A stretch of 64,000 nucleotides of DNA from Pedobacter aquatilis. GTDB lineage: Bacteria; Bacteroidota; Bacteroidia; Sphingobacteriales; Sphingobacteriaceae. The notes below the pieces were generated by a model. The model was not told the origin of the DNA, ran no database searches, and worked only from the letters and a program-made list of their open reading frames with translations. This document shows positions 18,862 through 28,893 of the stretch, piece after piece; position 1 is the first letter of the stretch; every line of letters begins with the position of its first letter. The stretch is from the NCBI RefSeq assembly GCF_030409415.1, contig NZ_JAUFPW010000012.1, forward strand, positions 248,001-312,000, read 5' to 3'. Position numbers and translations under genes: made by a program.

Positions 18862-20421
18862 TTGAGTAAAAGCAAAAGAAATATAATGATAATCACCATT
18901 GCGCTTATTAGCGCGATGGTTTTTTATATTCTTGGTAAGTCTAACCTTAAAACACCGAAACAAAACTTAAATTTTAACGCAGCAGATAATCAGCTTGGGG
19001 AGTTGCTGGCTAAAAGATACTGCAGCTCCTGCCATCAATTTGCTGAGCCTAATCTGCTGCCGAAAAACAGCTGGCGAGCTGCAGTGCTTCCAGCAATGGG
19101 CATGTTTTTAGGAGTGGAAGCCCCAAGCGTTTCGCTAAAGGCAGAGGGAGGGAATCTCATTCCCTCCAGTCCGCTATTATCCATTAAGGAGTGGCAGGCT
19201 ATCAAAGGGTATTATATTGATTCCGCCCCGGAAAGATTAGCTGAAGAGGAAAGAAAAGAAATTACGTTTGGCCTTCCATCTTTTGAAGTACTCTTGCCAA
19301 AGCAAGATATTTTCTATAGTAAGCTTGCTTTAGCAACTTACGTGAAAATTAGTCCAGAATCAAATCATTGTCTGCTTATCCAAAACGGCATATCAAACCA
19401 GTTGTACCAAGTCAATGCCCGGCTAGATACTTTGAAATCTTCAAAGCTGCCAGGGATCTTAGTGGATGTGGATTTATCTGCCAGGCCTAATCTTGCCACT
19501 TTCATTGGGGAAAATTATATGGCCAGCCAAAGCAGTGGAGGGCGCGTTTATGAGCTCAGCCCTGCTGCACTTCATCAGCTTTCAGGCAGAAAACCGATAT
19601 TTTCTTTACTTTCCAGGCCAGTTAAAAGTCTAAAAGTGGACTTAAATGGCGACGGGTTAAAAGATATTTTAATAGGTGAGTTTGGAAGGCTCACTGGTCA
19701 GCTCTCATGGGCGCAGGCGAGTAAGAATGGTACTTACAAAAAGCACATTCTGAGACCGATGCCTGGGATAATAGATTTTATGATAACCGATGAGAATGGT
19801 GATAATAAAGCGGACATTTATGCTTTATTTGCGCAAGGCGATGAAGGGGTATTTCTGTTTAGAAATCTTGGAAACGGTAAATTCGATACTGAAAAAGTAT
19901 TAAGCTTCCCCCCGGTTTATGGATCAAGCAGTTTTGAACTTGTTGATTTTAACCAGGACGGCTTTAAAGACCTTTTGTATACCTGCGGGGATAACGCAGA
20001 CCTCTCTCCGGTACTAAAACCCTACCATGGCATTTATATTTTTTTCGGTAATAAAAAAGGGCAGTTTAGAAAATCATTTTTTTATCCAATGAACGGCTGC
20101 TATAAAGCTATTGCCCGCGATTTCGATTTAGACGGGGACTTGGATATCGCTTCCATCAGCGCATTTCCTGCCGCATCGAGCCCTTGGGAAGCGTTCATCT
20201 ATCTCCAAAATCAGGGGAACTTAGCCTTTAAGGGCTTTACTTTAGCTAAAAATGTACCTTTTCAAAAAGGCCTAACGATGGATAGTGGAGATTTTAACGG
20301 GGATGGGAAAATAGACCTTTTACTTGGAAACAAATATTACAGCTCGGATAAAGGTGGCGAAAGTCAGCCCTTATTTGTGCTGCTAAAAAATACTTCGTCG
20401 GTAAATAAAAAGACCAAATGA
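18862..20421 (+). CDS. Membrane-anchored cytochrome c / FG-GAP (VCBS) repeat protein
   Basis: 519 residues from a TTG codon at 18862; ATG 18886 is an alternative that keeps the N-terminal membrane segment (MIITIALISAMVFYILG). After the anchor comes a c-type haem site RYCSSCHQFAEPN (about residues 52-64). This is followed by a beta-propeller of FG-GAP/VCBS repeats with calcium-loop motifs DLNGDGLKD, DENGDNKAD, DFNQDGFKD, DFDLDGDLD and DFNGDGKID. Family members are periplasmic or extracytoplasmic, and some pair with sugar-oxidising enzymes. It sits between a SusCD pair and a ThuA/PQQ-dehydrogenase fusion, which makes an electron-transfer role in extracellular sugar oxidation plausible but unproven. 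Confidence 0.75.
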   Translation: MSKSKRNIMIITIALISAMVFYILGKSNLKTPKQNLNFNAADNQLGELLAKRYCSSCHQFAEPNLLPKNSWRAAVLPAMGMFLGVEAPSVSLKAEGGNLIPSSPLLSIKEWQAIKGYYIDSAPERLAEEERKEITFGLPSFEVLLPKQDIFYSKLALATYVKISPESNHCLLIQNGISNQLYQVNARLDTLKSSKLPGILVDVDLSARPNLATFIGENYMASQSSGGRVYELSPAALHQLSGRKPIFSLLSRPVKSLKVDLNGDGLKDILIGEFGRLTGQLSWAQASKNGTYKKHILRPMPGIIDFMITDENGDNKADIYALFAQGDEGVFLFRNLGNGKFDTEKVLSFPPVYGSSSFELVDFNQDGFKDLLYTCGDNADLSPVLKPYHGIYIFFGNKKGQFRKSFFYPMNGCYKAIARDFDLDGDLDIASISAFPAASSPWEAFIYLQNQGNLAFKGFTLAKNVPFQKGLTMDSGDFNGDGKIDLLLGNKYYSSDKGGESQPLFVLLKNTSSVNKKTK

Positions 20422-20684
20422 AAACCAACCAGAATTTTTTAAAATCAGCCAGTTCATCTGCAAACCTCAGCGCGGTGGAGACTTATGCACCTGCGCTAGC
20501 GAATGCTTTCAAATGGGCTATGAAGCCCATTTTAGCTGCAGACCGGCACATTACAATCCAGGAAGATAAGTCCAGAATTTTACTGAAAGACATTTTTATG
20601 CTAAACAACCTTAAATACAGATATGAAACCATCATGATTTTCCAACCACAAAAACCAATGAATAAAATCATGATAGCTTCATAA
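20418..20684 (+). CDS. Doubtful small ORF after the cytochrome/FG-GAP gene
   Basis: An 88-codon frame whose ATG overlaps the preceding stop (ATGA). I do not recognise it, and its composition is not convincing. The other forward frame encodes a Cys-rich stretch (CASECFQMGYEAHFSC) without a start. The 290 bp between the cytochrome gene and thuA may hold a decayed gene. Listed only because the spacing fits translational coupling. Confidence 0.2.
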   Translation: MKTNQNFLKSASSSANLSAVETYAPALANAFKWAMKPILAADRHITIQEDKSRILLKDIFMLNNLKYRYETIMIFQPQKPMNKIMIAS

Positions 20685-20707
20685 CCATTGAAAATAATTT
20701 TATACGG

Positions 20708-21415
20708 ATGAAAAATATATTTACTTTACTCCTTTGCATTAGCCTGAGTTTATTAGCCAGCGGCCAGAAAAAAGTATTGATCTTTTCAAAAACGGCGCGT
20801 TACCACCATGAATCAATTGATGCAGGTATTAAAGCGATAAAAAAACTTGGCCTGGTAAACCATTTTTCTGTAGATCAGACTACAGACTCCACCGCACTAA
20901 ACGAGGAAAATCTAAAGCAATACGCTGCAATAATCTTTTTAAGCCCCTCTGGAAATATTATCGACAGCGCAGAAAAAGCAGCAATGCAAAAATTTATTCG
21001 TTCGGGCAAAGGATTCGTTGGTATTCACGCGGCTTCCACGATAGAGAAAAACTGGAGTTGGTATGGAAAGCTTGTTGGCGGGGTATTCACCGGTCACCCC
21101 GAGCCTCAAACTGCAACCCTTCACCTGGAGGATAGCAACCATCCCGCTACTAAATTTTTTCCGCCATCCTTTTCCAGAAGAGATGAGTGGTATAACTTTC
21201 GGGACTTACAACGCGGGCTGCACGTATTGCTTAGCGTAGATGAAAAAAGCTACAAGGGAGGCGAAAATGGCGCCTATCATCCTATCGCATGGTATCATGA
21301 GTTTGAAGGGGGAAGGAGTTTTTATACTGCGCTTGGCCATTTCCCCGAACACTATGAAGACCCTTTATTTTTAAAACACCTGCTCACGGGTATACAGTAT
21401 GCCTTGCAGGATTAA
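20708..21415 (+). CDS. ThuA-domain exported protein
   Basis: 235 residues: signal peptide (IFTLLLCISLSLLASGQ) followed by one ThuA domain. Matching motifs are KVLIFSKTARYHHESIDAGI, AAIIFLSPSGNII, GFVGIHAASTIEKNWSWYG, GHPEPQTATL, RRDEWYNFR and HPIAWYHEFEGGRSFYTALGH. ThuA is a class I glutamine-amidotransferase-like fold linked to trehalose and other sugar conversions, often with oxidoreductases; the reaction is not settled. The next gene starts with a second ThuA domain of clearly similar sequence, so this looks like a tandem duplication in which one copy was fused to a dehydrogenase. Confidence 0.85.
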   Translation: MKNIFTLLLCISLSLLASGQKKVLIFSKTARYHHESIDAGIKAIKKLGLVNHFSVDQTTDSTALNEENLKQYAAIIFLSPSGNIIDSAEKAAMQKFIRSGKGFVGIHAASTIEKNWSWYGKLVGGVFTGHPEPQTATLHLEDSNHPATKFFPPSFSRRDEWYNFRDLQRGLHVLLSVDEKSYKGGENGAYHPIAWYHEFEGGRSFYTALGHFPEHYEDPLFLKHLLTGIQYALQD

Positions 21416-21439
21416 TCCATTTGGTACGATAAAACTTCA

Positions 21440-24400
21440 ATGATGAACAATTCACTACAAATAAAATATTTTACGCTTCTATTCAGCCTGCTACTCATTT
21501 TTGTTGAGGCCTTTCAGGCGCCAAAGTCAAAACCAGCCTTGCTTATTTTTTCCAAAACTGCTGGCTGGCACCACAGCTCGATTCCTTCAGCAATTGCTGC
21601 AATAAAAAAGATAGCAGAACAAAAAGGATATTGCGTAGATACCACGACAAACGCAGCTTATTTTAATGAACTAAAGCTCTCTGCTTACAACGCTGTAATT
21701 TTTAACTCTACAACTGGCAATGTGCTTAACTCAGAACAGCAAACGGCCTTCGAGCGATACATTCAGGCCGGTGGAGGCTATGTAGGCATCCATTCCGCGG
21801 CTGATACTGAATACGATTGGAGCTGGTATGGACAACTCACCGGCGCTTATTTTGATTCTCATCCGCATAATCCAAATGTGCGTGAAGCATCCATCCAGGT
21901 CAGCGATAAAAGCCATCCGGCAAGCAGCAATTTGCCGGAAAGCTGGACAAGAAGCGATGAGTGGTATAATTACAGGTCTTTCTATCCCGGCATCAAGGTC
22001 CTGGCCAGCCTGGATGAGGATAGTTACGATGGGGGAACAAATGGCACCGGACACCCTATCATCTGGTATCATGAATATGATGGCGGACGCGCTTTTTACA
22101 CCGGCCTGGGACATACCGAAGAAAGTTATTCAGAACCTTTATTTTTAGCTCAGCTTGCCGGCGGCATTGAGTATGCGCTTGGAAATGGGGCTAAGCTAGA
22201 CTATGCTAAAGCCTACGCCAAACCACTCCCCGAGCAAAACCGCTTTACCAAGACTATCCTGTCTACCAACCTAAATTCCCCGATGGAGCTCGCTGTGAGC
22301 GAAGATGGCCGTATATTCTACACTGAACTTTTCGGTAACCTGTATCTCTATAATACCAAAACACATAAAAACACCCTGGTTGAAAAATTAGCGACCACCA
22401 ATATCGGGGGCACCGGGCTCATCGGCATAACGCTCGATCCTGAATTTGACAAAAACAACTTTATCTATCTTTATTATGCGCCAGCAGGCCAAAGCCAGGA
22501 ACCTCTTTATTTTAACTTATCCAGGTTTAGCTTGTCAAAAATGAGCGTCTTAGACTTATCGAGCGAAAAAATACTACTGCGTGTCCCGGTAGAAAAAAAT
22601 AGCGGCTCCCACCATGGCGGCTCGCTCGCCTTCGATAAGGAGGGAAATTTATACCTTTCAACGGGTGATAGCAGCAGCCCTTTTTCTTCTGAAGGTTACG
22701 CTCCGCTGGATGAGCGCCCGGGTGAAGTTAATTTTAGCGGCGATGCTCAACGCAGCGCGGGGAACACCAATGATTTCAAGGGAAAAATTTTGCGCATACA
22801 CCCCCAGGCTTATGGAACCTACAGCATTCCACAAGGTAATTTGTTCAAGCCCGGGACACCAAAAACAAAGCCTGAAATTTACGTGATGGGAACCAGAAAC
22901 CCCTACCGAATTGCGCTGAATCCAAAATCCTCGACCCTTTATTGGGGCGACATTGGCCCGGATTCGGGTCAGGAAAGCGAGCGGGGCCCAATGGGCTTTG
23001 ATGAGGTGAATCAGGCTAAGTCCGCGGGCAACTACGGATGGCCCTATTTTGCTGGCGATAATCAGGCCTATGCGCATTGGGACTTTGCAAAAAAGACGGC
23101 CGGAGGAAAATTTGACCCTGAAAAACCAGTCAACCATTCACCAAACAATACCGGACTAAGCCAGCTGCCGCCGGCCAGGCCTGCGATGATCTGGTATCCA
23201 TACCTTGCTTCCAAAGAATTTCCCGAACTTGGACTTGGAGGCAGATGCATCATAGGCGGAACTTTCTATAGCTATAAGCAAACTGGCGCTGTAAACCGCT
23301 TTCCGGAGTATTATGATGGAAAATTTTTTATTGCCGACTGGATGCGGAATTGGGTATTCGCCTTGAGTTTTGATGAAAAAGAAAACTATGTGCGAAATGA
23401 GCCTTTTATGGCGGCCAATGGAAATTTTAAAAGGCCCATTGATATGGCTTTTTCCAGCGATGGTATACTCTACATGCTCGAATATGGCTCTGTATATGGA
23501 GCGGCCAATGCGGATGCTTCCCTGGTGAAAATTGAATATAACACCGGAAACCGCTCGCCTGTTGCCAAAGCAGAAATTGTAAATGAAAAAGAGCACCAGC
23601 GGTTGGACAAAACAGTATTTTTAACTTCCGAGCGAAAAAAATTCCCCTCCCATCGCAGCATTGCAGGTAAAGCGCCACTACTGGTAAACTTTCGTGGGCA
23701 AAAAAGCTATGACTTGGATGACGATGAGCAGCTTAGCTACCAGTGGCAATTTGAGGGCAAGGTTGTAGCGTCCAATAAAATTAACCCTGTATATACCTAT
23801 AAAAAGCCAGGTACCTTTAAGGCTATTTTAACGGTTCTTGATAAAAGCGGCGCCAGCGCAAAAGACACTTTAATCATAAAAGTCGGTAATACCCCGCCAG
23901 TGGTCTCTATTTCTAGCGCTGAGAATAAATCATTTTTCTGGGCTGATAAACACTTTACTTACGCCATCCAGGCCAGTGATAAGGAAGATCTAAAAATTGC
24001 ACCTAAGCGGTTGAAGGCTTTTTACACATATCTTTCGGCAGGTCAAAAAAATCAATCCGAGCAGCCCAGTTATTCAGGTAAAGCGCTAATGGCGGCCAGC
24101 GATTGTAAGTCCTGCCATCTGGCAAATGCTAAGGCCATAGGACCAAGTTACTTTGATATCGCCGCCCGCTATAGTTCCCAAAACGGCTCGGTAGAAAAAC
24201 TTGCGAAAAAAATTATCAAAGGGGGTGGGGGAAGCTGGGGGCAAACAAGCGTGATGAGCGCCCACCCGCAACTTTCCACCAGCGATGCAAAAGAAATCGT
24301 AGCCTATATTTTCTCCATGCCGCAGGAGAAAACCGCCCAGCGCATCGCGCTTGCCAAAACGGGCACACTGAAGTTAAATTCAATTAAAGACGAGCCTGAA

Positions 24401-24859
24401 GGTGGATACCTGTTTCAAGTAAGCTATACAGATGGTGGAAGAAAGCCTATTGGGCCGCTTTCCAGCACTGAAGAATTTTTCTTAAGAAGCCCTGTTCTCA
24501 ACCCTGCGCTGGCGGATGCTCATGTGGGGTTTGAGCGTTTCCGCAATAGCCTATCTGAGGGAGATAATAAGGCTTATATTTTATTAAAACAGACGGACCT
24601 GAATGGAATTAAAAATTTCACATTTAATTATGCCTCCACTATGGATGGAGAAATCGAGGTTAGGCGGGATTCGCGTGCAGGACCCTTAATCGCAAAAATC
24701 CGCTACAGTTCAACCGGCTCGTTTGATAAATATGCTGATATCATAAGTCCAATCAACTCGCCAGTCGAAGGTAGACACGACTTGTATTTTATTATGCGGC
24801 GCAGACAAAGTCCATATAAAGGAATTATAAAGCTTAGCAGGATAACTTTTGGAAGATAA
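21440..24859 (+). CDS. ThuA - PQQ sugar dehydrogenase - PKD - cytochrome c - CBM-like fusion
   Basis: 1139 residues in one chain. Order: signal peptide (to about 27); ThuA domain (30-250, GGYVGIHSAADTEYDWSWYG and HPIIWYHEYDGGRAFYTGLGH); a soluble PQQ-glucose-dehydrogenase-like six-bladed propeller (265-700, SPMELAVSEDGRIFYTE, HHGGSLAFDKEGNLYLSTGD, VMGTRNPYRIALNP); PKD domain (about 735-820, LLVNFRGQKSYDLDDDE); cytochrome c with CKSCH (about 885-970); and a C-terminal beta-sandwich resembling CBM6 (980-1139). It would be periplasmic or surface-exposed, oxidising a sugar and passing electrons to its own haem. It is the last gene of the SusCD operon. The pieces are recognisable; the substrate is unknown. 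Confidence 0.82.
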   Translation: MMNNSLQIKYFTLLFSLLLIFVEAFQAPKSKPALLIFSKTAGWHHSSIPSAIAAIKKIAEQKGYCVDTTTNAAYFNELKLSAYNAVIFNSTTGNVLNSEQQTAFERYIQAGGGYVGIHSAADTEYDWSWYGQLTGAYFDSHPHNPNVREASIQVSDKSHPASSNLPESWTRSDEWYNYRSFYPGIKVLASLDEDSYDGGTNGTGHPIIWYHEYDGGRAFYTGLGHTEESYSEPLFLAQLAGGIEYALGNGAKLDYAKAYAKPLPEQNRFTKTILSTNLNSPMELAVSEDGRIFYTELFGNLYLYNTKTHKNTLVEKLATTNIGGTGLIGITLDPEFDKNNFIYLYYAPAGQSQEPLYFNLSRFSLSKMSVLDLSSEKILLRVPVEKNSGSHHGGSLAFDKEGNLYLSTGDSSSPFSSEGYAPLDERPGEVNFSGDAQRSAGNTNDFKGKILRIHPQAYGTYSIPQGNLFKPGTPKTKPEIYVMGTRNPYRIALNPKSSTLYWGDIGPDSGQESERGPMGFDEVNQAKSAGNYGWPYFAGDNQAYAHWDFAKKTAGGKFDPEKPVNHSPNNTGLSQLPPARPAMIWYPYLASKEFPELGLGGRCIIGGTFYSYKQTGAVNRFPEYYDGKFFIADWMRNWVFALSFDEKENYVRNEPFMAANGNFKRPIDMAFSSDGILYMLEYGSVYGAANADASLVKIEYNTGNRSPVAKAEIVNEKEHQRLDKTVFLTSERKKFPSHRSIAGKAPLLVNFRGQKSYDLDDDEQLSYQWQFEGKVVASNKINPVYTYKKPGTFKAILTVLDKSGASAKDTLIIKVGNTPPVVSISSAENKSFFWADKHFTYAIQASDKEDLKIAPKRLKAFYTYLSAGQKNQSEQPSYSGKALMAASDCKSCHLANAKAIGPSYFDIAARYSSQNGSVEKLAKKIIKGGGGSWGQTSVMSAHPQLSTSDAKEIVAYIFSMPQEKTAQRIALAKTGTLKLNSIKDEPEGGYLFQVSYTDGGRKPIGPLSSTEEFFLRSPVLNPALADAHVGFERFRNSLSEGDNKAYILLKQTDLNGIKNFTFNYASTMDGEIEVRRDSRAGPLIAKIRYSSTGSFDKYADIISPINSPVEGRHDLYFIMRRRQSPYKGIIKLSRITFGR

Positions 24860-24906
24860 TTCTTTTTGTTGTATCATTTATGTGAAGAAAATTTGAGTAT
24901 AGGATT

Positions 24907-24953
24907 TTGTTAAAATACTATTAACGCTTTATCTCTCCACTCTTGTAGATTTG
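24907..24953 (+). promoter_or_regulatory. Promoter and shared operator upstream of the GH5-like/GH26/esterase operon
   Basis: TTGTTAAAATACTATTAAC (24907-24925) contains the best palindrome of the set (GTTAA...TTAAC), and TAGATTTG (24946-24953) is a perfect -7 element. The TAAAAT core lies 39 bp before the TTTG. Transcription would start near 24960, so translation cannot begin at the TTG codon 24951. Confidence 0.65.
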
Positions 24954-25010
24954 AATCTAACACTAATGCTAACCAAATCCAATTTCCGGGGAAATTCCGG
25001 AATGAAACCT

Positions 25011-26699
25011 ATGAAAAAAAATATCTCTTTTTGTTTTGCCTTTGTTATTTTGATGAGTTTTTCTGTGCAAGCGCAAAATCGTATTATAAAAACAACCCAG
25101 GTTAATCCGGTTGTGAAAACTTATGAAAAAGCAGAATGGACCATCGAATTGCAGGCAGATTTCGATAATCCGTATTTTCAGGAAGATTTAGCCCTTGACA
25201 TGCAGCTTACTTCTCCTAATGGTAAAAAAATTAACCTGCCATGTTACTATGAATCTGGGCAATCCGGAAAAAGATCGCTTTGGAAGGCGCGCTTCAGTGC
25301 CCAGGAAAATGGAAGCTATGCGTATACTTTCGCGCTGCGCAAAAACGGCAAAGAGGTTTCTTTAAGCAAACCCTCTTCATTTAAAGTAACACCATCTAAG
25401 CTTAAAGGCATATTGCATAAGGGCAATGACTGGACCTTCAGTTTCGATAATGGGGATGCTTTCAGGGGCATCGGAGAAAATATTTGCTGGGAATCAAGAG
25501 ATGACGATGATTCAAAATACTTTAAAGCCCTTCATGAAAATCCCAAGTATAACTATGAGTACATGTTACCTTCGCTGGCTAAACATGGGGGAAATTATTT
25601 TCGAACCTGGATTTGTTCATGGAATTTGCCCCTGGACTGGAAAAGTGGAATAAATAACAGGCGATACAGCAATTCCCCGGCCTACTTTAATCCAAGCGCG
25701 ATAGAAAAAATGGACCGAATGGTTAATTTATCTGATTCACTGGGACTGTACATTATGCTCACTTTAGGTCCGGGATCTCATGATGCTAAAAACGGGCGTT
25801 ATGGGGTTTCTTCAGCGGGTTTTTTTATAGATGAGAAGGCTAAGGAGGAATACCGCAACCGCCTGAGGTTCATTATTGCCCGCTGGGGTTACAGCAGTGC
25901 GATAGGTGCATGGGAGTTTTTCAACGAAATAGACAATGTTCAGTTCAGGGATAAAAACAATCCAATCCCAGCTGAACATATCGTGCAATGGCACCAGGAA
26001 ATGGCAGAGTACGTCAAAAAAATAGACCCCTTTAAGCACCTGGTGACCACAAGCATTTCTCACCGGGATTTAAAAGGTCTAAATTCTATTGATGCCATAG
26101 ATTTTAACCAAAAACACATTTACAAAAATAACCGCGCCTTACCGACCACCATTATAAGCTATACCAAAACCTATGGTAAACCATATGTGATTGGTGAATA
26201 TGGCTATGAGTATGACTGGTCTAAAAACTTCGATGATTTCGCTGACGGCATGGATTCAGATTTTAAACGTGGATTGTGGTATGGCCTTTTCTCGCCAACC
26301 CCCATTTTGCCGCTTTCCTGGTGGTGGGAGTATTTTGATAACCGTGGCACCGATAAATATATTGCCAATGTTCGCCGCATCCAGGACGAAATGATGCAGT
26401 CCGGGAAAGGGAATTTTGATAGCCTGAGGGTGAAGAGCACTAACACGGCTATTGAAGTGTTTAGCGTAAAATGCGGCGCTGATATTTTTATCTACCTGTA
26501 TAACCCTAAAGCTGAAATCCAAAAAACTGATATTAGCTTACCTGTTACCTTGTCAAATTATAAGCTTTCTAAATATAACTGCGAAACTCAGCGTTTTGAT
26601 GCAGATCTCAAAATTGCTGCTATTGGTGACAGCATGGACATCAATAACCTCGAGCTTGCCCCCAACACAGATTTTGTATACATTTTAAAGAAACCTTAA
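25011..26699 (+). CDS. DUF5060 / GH5-like glycoside hydrolase
   Basis: 562 residues from ATG 25011 (ATG 25002 is also possible). A signal peptide (MKKNISFCFAFVILMSFSVQ, then AQ) is followed by a beta-sandwich of the DUF5060 type (about 25-125) and a TIM-barrel of clan GH-A. The acid/base Glu is E306 in WEFFNEID and the nucleophile E396 in YVIGEYGYE. A small C-terminal beta domain follows. Together with GH26 and a CE1 esterase, which follow within 2-10 bp spacing, it should cut mannan or trim side groups outside the cytoplasm. The clan and catalytic pair are visible. Assignment to GH5 rather than a neighbouring family, and the substrate, are inference. Confidence 0.7.
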   Translation: MKKNISFCFAFVILMSFSVQAQNRIIKTTQVNPVVKTYEKAEWTIELQADFDNPYFQEDLALDMQLTSPNGKKINLPCYYESGQSGKRSLWKARFSAQENGSYAYTFALRKNGKEVSLSKPSSFKVTPSKLKGILHKGNDWTFSFDNGDAFRGIGENICWESRDDDDSKYFKALHENPKYNYEYMLPSLAKHGGNYFRTWICSWNLPLDWKSGINNRRYSNSPAYFNPSAIEKMDRMVNLSDSLGLYIMLTLGPGSHDAKNGRYGVSSAGFFIDEKAKEEYRNRLRFIIARWGYSSAIGAWEFFNEIDNVQFRDKNNPIPAEHIVQWHQEMAEYVKKIDPFKHLVTTSISHRDLKGLNSIDAIDFNQKHIYKNNRALPTTIISYTKTYGKPYVIGEYGYEYDWSKNFDDFADGMDSDFKRGLWYGLFSPTPILPLSWWWEYFDNRGTDKYIANVRRIQDEMMQSGKGNFDSLRVKSTNTAIEVFSVKCGADIFIYLYNPKAEIQKTDISLPVTLSNYKLSKYNCETQRFDADLKIAAIGDSMDINNLELAPNTDFVYILKKP

Positions 26700-26701
26700 A
26701 G

Positions 26702-27733
26702 ATGAAAAATAGCCGATACGCTTTAATTTTAATGATACTTTTTAGCTTTAGCCATTCCGCTTTCGCGCAAAATCTTGCTCCTCAGAAAGGGAATAAAGCC
26801 GTAAAAACGACGAAAGGCCCCACCCGGTTTAAATCACTGAATTACCTTTACTCGGTATCGGGAAAATATACCATTTCTGGTATACATAACCGGGAGCCAA
26901 ATGCAGAACCAAAAAAATGGACGCAGGAGGTATTCAACACGACCGGGAAATATCCCGGGCTTTGGAGCGGGGATTTTCTATTCCAGTCTGAAAATATTCA
27001 AAACAGACAAACGATGATCAATGAAGCTGCGGAGCAGTGGAGGAAAGGAAGTCTTGTTAATATCATGTGGCATGCCTGTAATCCTGCGCTCGAGCAGCCA
27101 TGCGGCTGGGATAAGCAAGGGGTGTTAAGTAAATTAACTGATCAGCAGTGGAAGGAGCTTTTGACCGAAGGAACTTTGATAAATACCAGGTGGAAGTCAA
27201 TGATGGATGAGATCGCTTTATATCTAAGCCAGCTCAAAGAAAAAAATGTGGAGGTGCTGTTCAGACCTTTGCATGAAATGAATCAGGGCGTTTTCTGGTG
27301 GGGCGGAAGACCTGGCGCGGAGGGTACTAGAAAACTCTACCAGCTGACTCACGATTACTTAAGTAAAACCAAAAAGCTTGATAACCTGATTTGGGTATGG
27401 GACATACAGGATTTTAAAACCCTGGAAAAAGATGCAGTGGATTATAATCCCGGTGAAGAGTACTGGGACGTTGCTGCGCTGGATATTTATGATGACAAAA
27501 CAGGATTCAGCCAGGAGAAGTATGATATTATGGTAAAAGCTGGTGGCAAAAAGCCCATTGCCATTGGTGAATGTCAGGTGCTTCCTACTGCTGAAGTGAT
27601 GGCAAAACAGCCAAAATGGACCTTTTTTATGGGGTGGTCAGAACTAGTATTCTCACACAATACCCCTGCTCAATTAAACGCTCTAATGAAAGCTGAAAAC
27701 ATCATCTCTTTGGATGAGATGAAAGGCTGGTAA
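26702..27733 (+). CDS. manA: Endo-beta-1,4-mannanase (GH26)
   Basis: 343 residues with a signal peptide (MKNSRYALILMILFSFSHSA, then FAQ). This is a single GH26 module of normal length: YTISGIHNREPN, GLWSGDFLF, NIMWHACNP, the acid/base E192 in FRPLHEMNQGVFWWGG, WVWDIQDF, and the nucleophile E290 in PIAIGECQV. GH26 enzymes hydrolyse internal beta-1,4-mannosyl bonds, and Bacteroidota members of this size often release mannobiose, the substrate expected by the epimerase at 30074. It starts 2 bp after the GH5-like stop and is followed within 10 bp by an esterase, so it is translated from one mRNA with them. Confidence 0.9.
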   Translation: MKNSRYALILMILFSFSHSAFAQNLAPQKGNKAVKTTKGPTRFKSLNYLYSVSGKYTISGIHNREPNAEPKKWTQEVFNTTGKYPGLWSGDFLFQSENIQNRQTMINEAAEQWRKGSLVNIMWHACNPALEQPCGWDKQGVLSKLTDQQWKELLTEGTLINTRWKSMMDEIALYLSQLKEKNVEVLFRPLHEMNQGVFWWGGRPGAEGTRKLYQLTHDYLSKTKKLDNLIWVWDIQDFKTLEKDAVDYNPGEEYWDVAALDIYDDKTGFSQEKYDIMVKAGGKKPIAIGECQVLPTAEVMAKQPKWTFFMGWSELVFSHNTPAQLNALMKAENIISLDEMKGW

Positions 27734-28891
<1,158 letters not shown>

Positions 28892-28893
28892 CT

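Noticed and set aside
24951..25010. Longer GH5-like start at TTG 24951
   Set aside because: The TTG is inside the predicted -7 element TAGATTTG; ATG 25011 gives a clean signal peptide.
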